From the NCBI GenBank assembly GCA_964606505.1, contig CAZSGM010000011.1, forward strand, positions 1 to 24,000: a stretch of DNA of 24,000 nt, in the 5' to 3' direction. The notes under the pieces are model-generated. The model was not told the origin of the DNA and made no database searches. It worked only from the letters and a program-made list of their open reading frames with translations. The translations under genes were made by a program, and so were the position numbers. This stretch comes from CAKVOD01 sp964606505. GTDB taxonomy: Bacteria > Bacillota > Clostridia > Christensenellales > UBA1242. Positions 1 to 7,494 of the stretch are shown here, in pieces; positions within the stretch are counted from its first letter, which is position 1; every line of letters begins with the position of its first letter.

Positions 1-17
1 GTCGGGAGGTAACTCCC

Positions 18-56
18 AAGGAGTCATATAGTACTTGTACTATCTGGCTTTTTTTT
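18..56 (+). terminator. Rho-independent terminator of an upstream unit
   Basis: Long hairpin: 18-33 pairs with 38-53 (one mismatch at 27/44 and a few G-T pairs) around a CTTG tetraloop, running into eight T at 49-56. It ends a rightward transcript that starts before the window. A smaller hairpin with a GTAA loop (4-8/13-17) sits just before it. Confidence 0.75.
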
Positions 57-455
57 ATGCCTATTTTTTTTGGGGGGGGTATGTTTATTGAAGGCGGTTC
101 TGCTAATTTAGTTGCATACCAATTTGCACTTGTTGCATTTATTTTGATTTTGCATTTGTTGCATTAGTGTATACCCATTTGCGCCTGTTCTTTAATTGGG
201 CATATTTTAATTATAATTTGGAGTATACTCATTTGCAGCATTAAAGCAATTGGCTGCAATTAACTAATTTGGTATCAATTAAGGTAATTGACTGCTTCTA
301 AGTAATCGGTTGTTGGTAAGAAATTGGGGGGATTATACAACTGCATCTTATAAATTGAATGAGTTATTATTAAAGTTATCAATAAGGGTATTATTATTGG
401 CGTGTACCTATTTGCGGCGTTTTTAGCACGAAAACTTGTTTTTTAGTAATCTAAT
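57..455. other. AT-rich non-coding stretch with degenerate repeats
   Basis: No convincing open reading frame on either strand. It contains a T8-G8 homopolymer junction at 64-79 and four copies of a motif close to GTATACC-ATTTGC (listed separately). There are also many AATTGG/AATTGAC-like words between 195 and 330. No tRNA or known riboswitch could be recognised. Confidence 0.6.
114..419. repeat. Four degenerate copies of GTATACCNATTTGC
   Basis: Copies at about 114-127, 169-182, 223-236 and 402-415. They share the core (G)TATACYNATTTGC followed by a C/G-rich tetramer. The first three are spaced 55 and 54 bases apart; the fourth is 179 bases on, about 40 bases before the promoter of the next gene. 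They could be protein-binding sites or remnants of a dispersed repeat; the sequence alone does not decide. Confidence 0.5.
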
Positions 456-516
456 TTGATATATTGTAAGTAAATTGTTTATAATTGTTTTTTATTTTTT
501 GTTTTTGTGTTATAAT
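456..516 (+). promoter_or_regulatory. Sigma-A type promoter(s) for the 533-2934 operon
   Basis: TTGATA at 456-461, an 18-base spacer and a perfect TATAAT at 480-485 form a good housekeeping promoter. A second perfect TATAAT at 511-516 has only T-rich -35 candidates (TTGTTT at 485-490 with a 20-base spacer). Either gives a short leader before the start at 533. Confidence 0.6.
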
Positions 517-532
517 CATATAAGGTAGTTTT

Positions 533-1375
533 ATGAATAGTGATAATAATACTGAAAAATTAGGGAATGGTTGTTCTATAGAAAAGCAAATTGCGGTAGT
601 TTTTGCTAAAACATTGAGTATTATCTTAGTGCTTATGTTTGCAGCCGTGTTTTACTTGAGTTTGTTTGCGCCCTCAGTTATGGCGAGCGCAACAAGCAGT
701 GTTGGGATGAAAAACGTAAGTTTTTATTATTCAAAAGTTCAATACGCCCGCGATAACAACATTAACTCGCTGTACACCGTTGTTAACAAGGCGATTGAGT
801 TGAATAAGTCGCGAGATGTTGAAAAATATTGCGAGAAACTGTTTGCGCGAGAAAACTATTATGATTTCATAACATACATTGAGAATGAAAACATTATTAG
901 CGTAGGAACTAGCGACAACACAAACGCCGACAAAATCAACCTAATGATTAGCTTGGCAAACGAGGATATGTACCTCAAAAACAAATACATCGGCGCGTTA
1001 CTTGCAAATGGCAAAACATCCAAAGCCTACGAAGTTGCCTATGCCGACCTATTGTCAGTCGATAAACCCCTAGTTTTAACGTCCCGCGTCCATTGGTGCT
1101 ACTCAAACTTGGCGTCTCTAAACGACCCCGCGCTCACAACCGAGCAGCAGACCACCGTGCAGGAGTATGTTGAAAACGCGTTCAACTTGTACACGTCAAC
1201 CAACTATGATTTTCTTGATTCAAGCGGTAAATTTAACCATGCCGTCCTCGAAAACTCCCTGAAACGAATATTGAATGACATCAAGCGTTTCAAATCCCAC
1301 GGCGCGACATTTAGCGGGCTAACCGATGAAAACATTGAAACAATGATAACTACACTTAACGGAGGTAACATATGA
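533..1375 (+). CDS. Exported or membrane-anchored helical protein, function unknown
   Basis: 280 residues; I do not recognise the family. Residues about 24-45 form one strong hydrophobic segment after a polar N-terminus, followed by an ASA-type site near residues 51-53. It may be an uncleaved anchor or a long signal peptide. The remaining 225 residues look almost wholly alpha-helical, with alternating Tyr/Leu/Ala helices reminiscent of TPR-like folds, probably outside the membrane. The ATG at 533 follows AAGG at 522-525. Its stop overlaps the hflX start by 4 bases (ATGA), so the two are translationally coupled and probably co-regulated. No catalytic motif is visible. Confidence 0.85.
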   Translation: MNSDNNTEKLGNGCSIEKQIAVVFAKTLSIILVLMFAAVFYLSLFAPSVMASATSSVGMKNVSFYYSKVQYARDNNINSLYTVVNKAIELNKSRDVEKYCEKLFARENYYDFITYIENENIISVGTSDNTNADKINLMISLANEDMYLKNKYIGALLANGKTSKAYEVAYADLLSVDKPLVLTSRVHWCYSNLASLNDPALTTEQQTTVQEYVENAFNLYTSTNYDFLDSSGKFNHAVLENSLKRILNDIKRFKSHGATFSGLTDENIETMITTLNGGNI

Positions 1376-2934
1376 TTTTTGGAAACACCGAAAAAATCAA
1401 AAAAAACGACTTAACCCAATTGTCGGAGTTTGGAAACTTTGAATTTAACGAATTAGTCGACCTAAATTTTATTGAGAAACTTCTTCCATTTTGCTCTAAA
1501 TACAAAACCGATGTAGGTTTTGTGCTAAATAAGGATATGCGTGTTGAAAACTTTTTTGTCGGCAGCGACTATAAAAGTTTGCCGTTAGACGACGGCGACG
1601 CCTATCAAACACCGCAAAACAGGGTTTTTAACGTAATTTTTGGCGAAAATTGCAAAATTAACGCCATTGAACAGACGTTTTTGAAGCGAAAACGCCTCGA
1701 ATGTATCTGTAAAATTGCATTTGACGGCTCATTTAATGGCGCGCAAGTCGCCTACACGAGCCTCGACGCGGTCAAATTTATAGATGTTGAGTCAGTTGAG
1801 TTTATTAATAAGTATGGAATTGAGCAAAAATTGTCCGACGCAATCGCACTTTTTAAGGAAAACCGAAAGAAGGGCTTTGACACCGAAGGCGACCACGAGC
1901 GTGCAATTATCGTCGGCGTCGGCAGACGTGGCGAAGACATTGACACCAGCCTAAATGAACTCGAAAACCTTGCCAATTCGGCAGGAATTGAGGTCGTTGG
2001 CAGGTTCACTCAAACCCGCAAAATGCCCGACAAAGCGTACTATGTTGGCGTCGGAAAACTCGACGAAATCCGCGAAGAAATCGCCGCAAAACAGGCAAAC
2101 ATTGTCATTTTTGACGATGAGTTAAGCGGCAACAAAATAAAAAATCTTGAGGACGAACTTGAAGTGAAAGTTACCGACCGTTCAAATATTATTCTCGATA
2201 TCTTTGCAAAACGCGCCAGCAGCAACGAGGGCAGGCTGCAAGTTAACCTAGCAAGAATGCGTTATAATTTTTCGCGTGTTCCCGCGTTCCAAAACACCGA
2301 AAGTAAAGGACTTGGAATGCGTGGCGCCGGCGAAACAAAAATGGAACTCAGTCGCCGCGTCCTCAAAAATAAAATGTACGCAATTGAAAAGCAAATCAAG
2401 GACATAAAAGAGCAGCGTCAACTAAGAAGAGTTAGAAGAAAGGAAAATTCCGAAAAAGTCGTCTCACTTGTTGGTTACACAAACGCGGGCAAAAGTACAC
2501 TTCTCAACAAGATGACCGACGCGCAGGCGTTCGCTGAAAATATGTTGTTCGCAACTCTCGATACAACTACGCGTGAGTGTTTCCTCGACCCGCAATGCAA
2601 GGTTTTGCTCACCGACACCGTCGGTTTTATCGACAAACTTCCGCACGAATTTATCGACGCGTTTTCCGCAACACTTGAAGAATCAGTCGAATCAGACTTG
2701 CTCCTAATCGTCGTCGATGTCTCTGACCCAGAGGTTCAACGCAAGTATGACGTCGTAATTGATACTCTAACCAAAATTAAAGCAAACGAAATTAAAAGCC
2801 TCGTTCTTTTAAATAAAAGCGACTCGACGACAACATACAAGTTAAACACCAACAGGCCAACATTCTCAATTTCGGCAAAAAGCGGGGAAGGGCTTCCTCA
2901 ACTTAAAAAAGAACTAAAAAGGTTGCTTTTTTAA
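1372..2934 (+). CDS. hflX: GTPase HflX, ribosome-associated
   Basis: 520 residues. HflX binds ribosomes and splits or rescues stalled ones, especially under heat stress (family knowledge). Residues 1-175 are an N-terminal extension longer than in the roughly 420-residue E. coli and Bacillus proteins; similar long forms occur in clostridia. The conserved HflX domain follows (VGVGRRGED at 181, YYVGVGKLDE at 223, RGAGETKME at 317), then a coiled linker and the G domain. G1 is GYTNAGKS at 368-375, G3 DTVG at 415-418, G4 NKSD at 481-484 and G5 SAK at 501-503. The SD GGAGG at 1361-1365 is 6 bases before the ATG. The family call is secure; the role of the N-terminal extension is open. Confidence 0.95.
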   Translation: MIFGNTEKIKKNDLTQLSEFGNFEFNELVDLNFIEKLLPFCSKYKTDVGFVLNKDMRVENFFVGSDYKSLPLDDGDAYQTPQNRVFNVIFGENCKINAIEQTFLKRKRLECICKIAFDGSFNGAQVAYTSLDAVKFIDVESVEFINKYGIEQKLSDAIALFKENRKKGFDTEGDHERAIIVGVGRRGEDIDTSLNELENLANSAGIEVVGRFTQTRKMPDKAYYVGVGKLDEIREEIAAKQANIVIFDDELSGNKIKNLEDELEVKVTDRSNIILDIFAKRASSNEGRLQVNLARMRYNFSRVPAFQNTESKGLGMRGAGETKMELSRRVLKNKMYAIEKQIKDIKEQRQLRRVRRKENSEKVVSLVGYTNAGKSTLLNKMTDAQAFAENMLFATLDTTTRECFLDPQCKVLLTDTVGFIDKLPHEFIDAFSATLEESVESDLLLIVVDVSDPEVQRKYDVVIDTLTKIKANEIKSLVLLNKSDSTTTYKLNTNRPTFSISAKSGEGLPQLKKELKRLLF

Positions 2935-3252
2935 GCATTATTACGGTATTTTATCAAAAATTAGAGTAATATTAATCTCTTCTTTTGCATTTCTTCGTAA
3001 AATTCTCCTCAAATTCATTGCAAATTGCCGTGCCTTAGTATAAATTGCGCAAAACCATTATTGCAATCATTGATAGAACTATAAATAGGTACAGCAAAGT
3101 AAAAAACAAAAAAATAAAAATTCCGCGCTTAAAAATAATTAGACCGGCTAAATTGAAGTTAGTTTGTTTGGGGTGCGTGAGCAATTTTATAAGCAAAATT
3201 ACTCATATTTTTGCATTTGCTCAAGTTTTGTATCAACATTAATTACACAACA
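2935..3252. other. Intergenic stretch, little recognisable
   Basis: 318 AT-rich bases between hflX and the terminator at 3253. No terminator lies directly after hflX. The minus strand holds a short hydrophobic frame (3035-3196, 53 codons from a TTG) without a ribosome-binding site. The plus strand holds a 65-codon TTG frame, also without one. Neither is called as a gene. Confidence 0.5.
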
Positions 3253-3291
3253 AAAAAACACGAGGAAGATGAACTTGCCTCGTGTTTTTTT
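3253..3291. terminator. Bidirectional terminator
   Basis: AACACGAGG at 3257-3265 pairs with CCTCGTGTT at 3278-3286, with A-rich sequence to the left and T7 to the right, so it can stop transcription from both sides. It lies about 60 bases past the stop of the minus-strand cysteine-rich gene and 320 bases past hflX. Confidence 0.8.
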
Positions 3292-3351
3292 ATTTGAGCA
3301 AACTAACCATTTTTGTGGGTTTTAATTGGGTTTAGTGCCAATTTGCGTTAA

Positions 3352-3630
3352 TTATCTGCAACAGGTTTTGCCTTTGCAAAAGCAGCAAATAAACATTAAG
3401 AGAATGAGCAAAGTGCAAATGTCGAGTCCGCAGTTGAAAATTCCGCAGTTAAATAGAACATACAAAACAACCAAGTAGATTAAGATTTTGCAACTTGATG
3501 TTCCACCAAGGTTGAACTTGCAACCGCACCCATTTCCGCAGCCACAACCGTTATTTTCATTGCAACAATTGTTGTGTGAATAGTTGTTTCCGCAGCCACA
3601 GCCGTGGTTATCTCCGAAAATTCCGTTCAT
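3352..3630 (-). CDS. Small cysteine- and glycine-rich membrane protein, function unknown
   Basis: 92 residues with 17 cysteines. The N-terminal half (1-40) is rich in Gly, Asn and Cys, with repeated CGCG tetrapeptides at 11-14, 29-32 and 35-38 and a CC pair at 22-23. The C-terminal half has two hydrophobic stretches (about 48-62 and 70-84) with further cysteines at 62, 67, 72, 82, 83, 85, 90 and 91. This composition resembles small spore-coat or metal-binding Gly/Cys-rich proteins of Gram-positive bacteria, but no family is recognised. Translation is well supported: AGGAGG (plus coordinates 3638-3643) lies 7 bases upstream of the ATG. It is a monocistronic unit ending near the bidirectional terminator at 3253-3291. 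Confidence 0.85.
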   Translation of the reverse strand: MNGIFGDNHGCGCGNNYSHNNCCNENNGCGCGNGCGCKFNLGGTSSCKILIYLVVLYVLFNCGIFNCGLDICTLLILLMFICCFCKGKTCCR

Positions 3631-3645
3631 TTTTTGTCCTCCTTT

Positions 3646-3838
3646 GTGCAGAGCGTGTTTCTGCCGTAATAACCTATGTATTTTTCTTTGGTATTTTCCT
3701 CCCTACACTGTCATAATATGTTTTAATTCTACATAAAGTTACAAATGTTCTTAAAAAAATTTGCCCGAGTTTTTACATAATTACCAGTTTTTAGCAAAAA
3801 ATAAAGAAACCACCAATGGAGAGGGAAAGGAGTGAAAT
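3646..3838. other. Divergent intergenic region
   Basis: Upstream region of the minus-strand cysteine-rich gene and of the surface-protein gene. On the minus strand CATATTATG at 3712-3720 is a possible -10 element but no matching -35 is clear, so an alternative sigma factor is possible. Otherwise AT-rich with no recognised element. Confidence 0.35.
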
Positions 3839-3898
3839 ATGTTTTTTTTAAAAATATGCAAACAAAAAAACAACTTTATCGTTAAAAACACTGTCTAA
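3839..3898 (+). CDS. Possible 19-residue peptide or leader ORF
   Basis: A tiny reading frame starting with ATG, preceded by AAAGGAG at 3826-3832 with an ideal 6-base spacing, coding MFFLKICKQKNNFIVKNTV and then TAA. It lies before the promoter of the surface-protein gene, so it would need its own promoter, and none is clear. It could be a small expressed peptide or chance. Confidence 0.35.
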   Translation: MFFLKICKQKNNFIVKNTV

Positions 3899-3953
3899 CA
3901 TTGTCAATTTGCAAAAAAAAATAAATAATTTTGCAATAACGATATGATTTTGA

Positions 3954-3982
3954 TTGACAAAAAAACGATAATAGTGTAAACT
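3954..3982 (+). promoter_or_regulatory. Promoter of the surface-protein gene
   Basis: Perfect -35 TTGACA at 3954-3959, 17-base spacer, -10 TAAACT at 3977-3982. The predicted start near 3989 is followed at once by an inverted repeat CTAAC-N5-GTTAG (3994-4008), a possible operator or 5' mRNA hairpin. Confidence 0.65.
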
Positions 3983-4046
3983 ATCAAAAGTTGCTAACAT
4001 TAGGTTAGATAATTTTAATCAAACAGTGAAATTTAAGGAGACTAAT

Positions 4047-7000
4047 ATGCAAAATCACAAAACTAATTCATTGCTTAAACTAGTAATTATTGCAGTTTTA
4101 TCTATGATGCTTTTGTTTAGTTTTATTTTGCCTGCAAGCGTTTTTTCGGCAAGCAATTCTAAGTACGAAAGCATAAAATTGAATGCGGACGCAGACAATG
4201 AACTTCAAGTTACTGGGCTTAAGACATCATATACTTTGGGTGATACAGTTACGCTTCCAGTAGTTGCTGAGGCAAGTGCAACGGTTACTGACCCTAAAAA
4301 CAACCTCGTAGCATTGGATGCTAGTGGGAACTCATTTGTTGCTAGTGTTGCTGGCGATTATACAGTTGTTTACACTAAAAATAACACAACAACTGGCGAA
4401 ATTATAATTCACGTAAAGGCAGCTAAGCCTGCATTTAACTTTGAAACAAACTCACAGTACATTATCCCTAGTGAAATCGCTAAAGACACTACGGTTACTT
4501 TCCCTAATCCAGAAATTAAGGACGAGGATGGCGAAGTTATTGAGGGTGCTGTGACTTCTATCAATATTAAAAAGGCAGGAAGTACTGACCCTATAACATT
4601 AATAGATGCTGAAGGAATTAAGTCATATAAATTCACTTCCGCAGGCGTTTATTATGTTACTTATTCTTATAGCGCAACAGGGATGACCTCAATCTATAAG
4701 CAATACACAATCGAAGTTGAAGACGGCTACACATCAAATGTTGATTTGACATTTGAATTGGATGGTTCTATGCCTTCATCTATGGTTCAAGGTGTTGAAG
4801 TTGAACTTCCAAAGGCTATTGGTAAGGATAAAAATAACAGCAACGCAACTGTAAATGTTTACACAACTGTTACTGCTGAACACCTTAATGAAGATGGTTC
4901 ATGGGCACCTGAAGTTGTAAGTGATTTTAAATATACTCCTAAATTGTCTGGGACATATAGATTTACTTACAAAGTTGTTGACTTCTACGGACACGCAATT
5001 GAAAAGACTTACGACGCAATCGAAAACGTTAGAGACTCTAAGGCTCCAGTTATCAAAATTGTAAGCGATTACACTCTTGAAGCAGACGGAACAGTTTCTC
5101 AGACAACAATTGACGCACTTACCGATTTAAGTGAAAAAATCCCTTCAGTTGTTGGCGTTGGAACAGCAATTGAATTGCCTGCAATTTATGCTGAAGACAA
5201 CGTTGCAAGTTACAAAGATTTGACATTGAAAAGACTCATTAAAAATGGTTCTGACCAAATCGCAAATCTTGACGACACATCTGTTGAAGAATACACTTCT
5301 AACAAGCCAAACCAAAAGGCAACATACACATTTACGGAGGCAGGAACTTATACAGTTATCTATAAGGCTTCCGATAAATCTTCAAACACAACATCTGACA
5401 GCCTTTACAGCTTCACTGTTGTAGTAAAAGATTCGCTAATTGATACTGTTGCTCCTACAATTACTGTTAAAGACTTTATCAAGAACGATAAGGGTGTTGC
5501 AATTGACGAAGTTGAGGCTGGGCAAACAATTAGAGTTGTTAAACCAACTGTGGTTGACTATGCTGACCCAGACGACCCAAGCAACAAAGATGTTGTTGAT
5601 ACTCGTCCAACATTGAAAGTTTTCGCAAAAATTGGGGCTGACGACGAAGTTGAACTTACACTTAGTGAAGATGGAACGTACTACGAGTACACACTTCCTG
5701 AAGCGCCAAGTGCAAACTCATTAAAAATTAGATATGTTGCATCTGACTGCAATGGCAACTCTGGTAATGGAACTACTCCAGCTGGGCTTGAAAAAACAAT
5801 TGACATTGCGAACGCAAGCGAAAGTGTTGTTCCTACTATTGATAATGTAGTAACATCATTTAGTGGCGACCAATATGAAACAATTGACATTAATGGATCG
5901 CCTAATATCACGGTAAGTGATTCTGGAGATAGAAATGTTCGCCTTGACATCAATGTTACATTGAACGGACAAAAGGTTGAACTTGATAAGTTCACAACAA
6001 TGTTGACAAAAGATGGCATGGGCGGTTCTACATTGACTGTTACTGACGCTAAGTTTACTGCTAACAAGGCAGGAACATATATCGTTAACTATGTTGCATA
6101 TGACCACAGTGGAAACTTTATGGTTAAAACTGCTACAGTTACAGTTGCCTCAAAAGCTATTCCTGTAATTGCTGTTGACGATTACGAAACTGAAATGGAA
6201 CTTGGCAGCGCATATGTTCCTAAAGCACAAATGTATGTTGATGGCGAAATTGACTCAAATGCTACTATCTCAACAAGCGTTGAGGGAGACATTAACAAAA
6301 TCGGAACTGTTAATGTAACATATACTGGTAACGCTTCAGTGTCAGGTATCGCAGCTGAAAAAGTTACGATCACAATTACCATTAAGGATTCTGTTGCTCC
6401 TACACTCATTGTAGACGGTGAAGTTCCTGCATATGCTGAACTTGTAAAAGAAGAAACAAATCCTAACCAATATAAAGAAATCACAATCCCAGGATTTAGT
6501 GCTTCTGACTCAGGTTCATCAGTTGACAAATCAAAGTATTCTATCAAGGTTACTGGTAAGAATGGTGAAGAAATCAAAACCTCTACTGGTTCAGGTAACT
6601 CAATTGCGTTTAGACCTACAGGCGATGGTAAGTACACAGTTGTTTACTCAGCAACAGACTACGCTGGCAACACAAAGACTGAAACATACACAATCGCGGT
6701 CGGCGACGTAATTAAGCCAGAAATTATTATCAAAGAGGGTTCAGAACCTGTAACTAAGGCAACTTTGAAAGATGGCACATACTCATTAAAAATCAACAAG
6801 AGCGACATTACTGTTACTGATGGTGGCGCAACATTGACTAACCCAACTATCACAGTTACAGTAAAAGATTCGACTGGTGCAACAATCGCAGCTGACGAAT
6901 CAACTGAATACGTTTACACATTATCCGCGGCTGGAAAGTACTCAATTACTATTTCTGCAAAGGATAAGGCAGGAAACGAAGAAATTAAGTCATACACACT

Positions 7001-7163
7001 TGACTTGTCTGCTGAGGAAGTTACAGCTTCAACAACAACCGAAGTATTTGGTACAATCTTGCTTGTAATTTCAATCCTTGTATTGGTTGGCGTAGTATGG
7101 TACTTTGTAAAGCCTGCTCCAAAGAGCAAGAAAGACAAGAAAAAATCATCTGACGTAAAATAA
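4047..7163 (+). CDS. Large multi-domain Ig-like surface protein with C-terminal membrane anchor
   Basis: 1038 residues from the ATG at 4047, which has AAGGAG at 4035-4040; an in-frame GTG at 4026 has no such site. Residues 1-35 form a signal peptide ending in SVFSA. The rest is a chain of beta-sandwich modules, each closing with a version of Y-x-V-x-Y-x-A-x-D-x-x-G-N: near residues 103, 200, 302, 433, 558, 676, 861 and 963, with a weaker one at 752. Many modules open with D-x-x-x-P-x-I. This pattern is typical of bacterial Ig-like/cadherin-like surface domains. Residues about 1001-1020 form one membrane helix followed by a Lys-rich cytoplasmic tail; there is no LPxTG. No catalytic domain is seen, so an adhesion or cell-wall structural role is an inference. 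Arg codons are mostly AGA, unlike the CGN-rich repair genes, which may mean high expression or a different origin. It has its own promoter and terminator. Confidence 0.9.
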   Translation: MQNHKTNSLLKLVIIAVLSMMLLFSFILPASVFSASNSKYESIKLNADADNELQVTGLKTSYTLGDTVTLPVVAEASATVTDPKNNLVALDASGNSFVASVAGDYTVVYTKNNTTTGEIIIHVKAAKPAFNFETNSQYIIPSEIAKDTTVTFPNPEIKDEDGEVIEGAVTSINIKKAGSTDPITLIDAEGIKSYKFTSAGVYYVTYSYSATGMTSIYKQYTIEVEDGYTSNVDLTFELDGSMPSSMVQGVEVELPKAIGKDKNNSNATVNVYTTVTAEHLNEDGSWAPEVVSDFKYTPKLSGTYRFTYKVVDFYGHAIEKTYDAIENVRDSKAPVIKIVSDYTLEADGTVSQTTIDALTDLSEKIPSVVGVGTAIELPAIYAEDNVASYKDLTLKRLIKNGSDQIANLDDTSVEEYTSNKPNQKATYTFTEAGTYTVIYKASDKSSNTTSDSLYSFTVVVKDSLIDTVAPTITVKDFIKNDKGVAIDEVEAGQTIRVVKPTVVDYADPDDPSNKDVVDTRPTLKVFAKIGADDEVELTLSEDGTYYEYTLPEAPSANSLKIRYVASDCNGNSGNGTTPAGLEKTIDIANASESVVPTIDNVVTSFSGDQYETIDINGSPNITVSDSGDRNVRLDINVTLNGQKVELDKFTTMLTKDGMGGSTLTVTDAKFTANKAGTYIVNYVAYDHSGNFMVKTATVTVASKAIPVIAVDDYETEMELGSAYVPKAQMYVDGEIDSNATISTSVEGDINKIGTVNVTYTGNASVSGIAAEKVTITITIKDSVAPTLIVDGEVPAYAELVKEETNPNQYKEITIPGFSASDSGSSVDKSKYSIKVTGKNGEEIKTSTGSGNSIAFRPTGDGKYTVVYSATDYAGNTKTETYTIAVGDVIKPEIIIKEGSEPVTKATLKDGTYSLKINKSDITVTDGGATLTNPTITVTVKDSTGATIAADESTEYVYTLSAAGKYSITISAKDKAGNEEIKSYTLDLSAEEVTASTTTEVFGTILLVISILVLVGVVWYFVKPAPKSKKDKKKSSDVK

Positions 7164-7212
7164 TAAATAGTTTCAGCTGTTTAATAATTTGTCAATGATA
7201 ATAATAAATTAA

Positions 7213-7262
7213 GCAATGAGGGTAAAACAATGCCGCATTTATACAATGTTGACCCGCATTGC
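7213..7262 (+). repeat. Imperfect inverted repeat in the 3' region
   Basis: GCAATGAGGGT at 7213-7223 pairs with ACCCGCATTGC at 7252-7262 (10 of 11 pairs) around a 28-base loop. It lies between the stop of the surface protein and its terminator, so it would be a structured 3' UTR element or part of a small RNA. Confidence 0.5.
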
Positions 7263-7267
7263 ACGAT

Positions 7268-7316
7268 AAGCAAGAACACGTTTCTTTGATTATGAGAACT
7301 TGTTCTTGCTTTTTTT
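7268..7316 (+). terminator. Rho-independent terminator
   Basis: AAGCAAGAACA at 7268-7278 pairs perfectly with TGTTCTTGCTT at 7301-7311, the inner part also partly pairs, and T7 follows at 7310-7316. It ends the surface-protein transcript. Confidence 0.85.
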
Positions 7317-7327
7317 GTGTGATTTTG

Positions 7328-7356
7328 TTGTAATAAATATCAAAAAATGTTATAAT
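7328..7356 (+). promoter_or_regulatory. Promoter of the winged-helix/uvrBA operon
   Basis: TTGTAA at 7328-7333, 17-base spacer, then TATAAT at 7351-7356 preceded by TG at 7348-7349 (extended -10). The leader would be about 130 bases before the start at 7495. It includes an unusually GC-rich patch at 7396-7420 containing a CCC-AGTA-GGG hairpin. No GAAC-N4-GTTC LexA-type box was found nearby. Confidence 0.7.
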
Positions 7357-7494
7357 TAAATTAGTGAAACAATTGTGCTAGTTTGTGCTTGACATTACCC
7401 AGTAGGGCGGTTTTGCGGGAAGATTTTAATTATTGGAATAATTTGATTAATTGCGATTTTGAGTAGTAATAAGAATTTGGAGATTGGAGATAAT

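Noticed and set aside
1..56. T-box riboswitch ending
   Set aside because: The AGGTAAC sequence resembles a T-box antiterminator only loosely and lacks the required TGGN that pairs with the tRNA end.
64..79. T8-G8 homopolymer as a phase-variation tract
   Set aside because: It is not inside or just before a reading frame or promoter that it could switch.
114..419. CRISPR array
   Set aside because: The repeats are short and degenerate, unit spacing is irregular for the fourth copy, and there are no cas genes.
3045..3242. 65-codon TTG-start plus-strand frame
   Set aside because: No ribosome-binding site and Lys/Ile-rich composition expected from AT-rich non-coding DNA.
5681..6637. Antisense frames of 128 and 151 codons inside the surface-protein gene
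   Set aside because: They mirror the codon structure of the repeated Ig-like domains, lack ribosome-binding sites and have no protein-like features.
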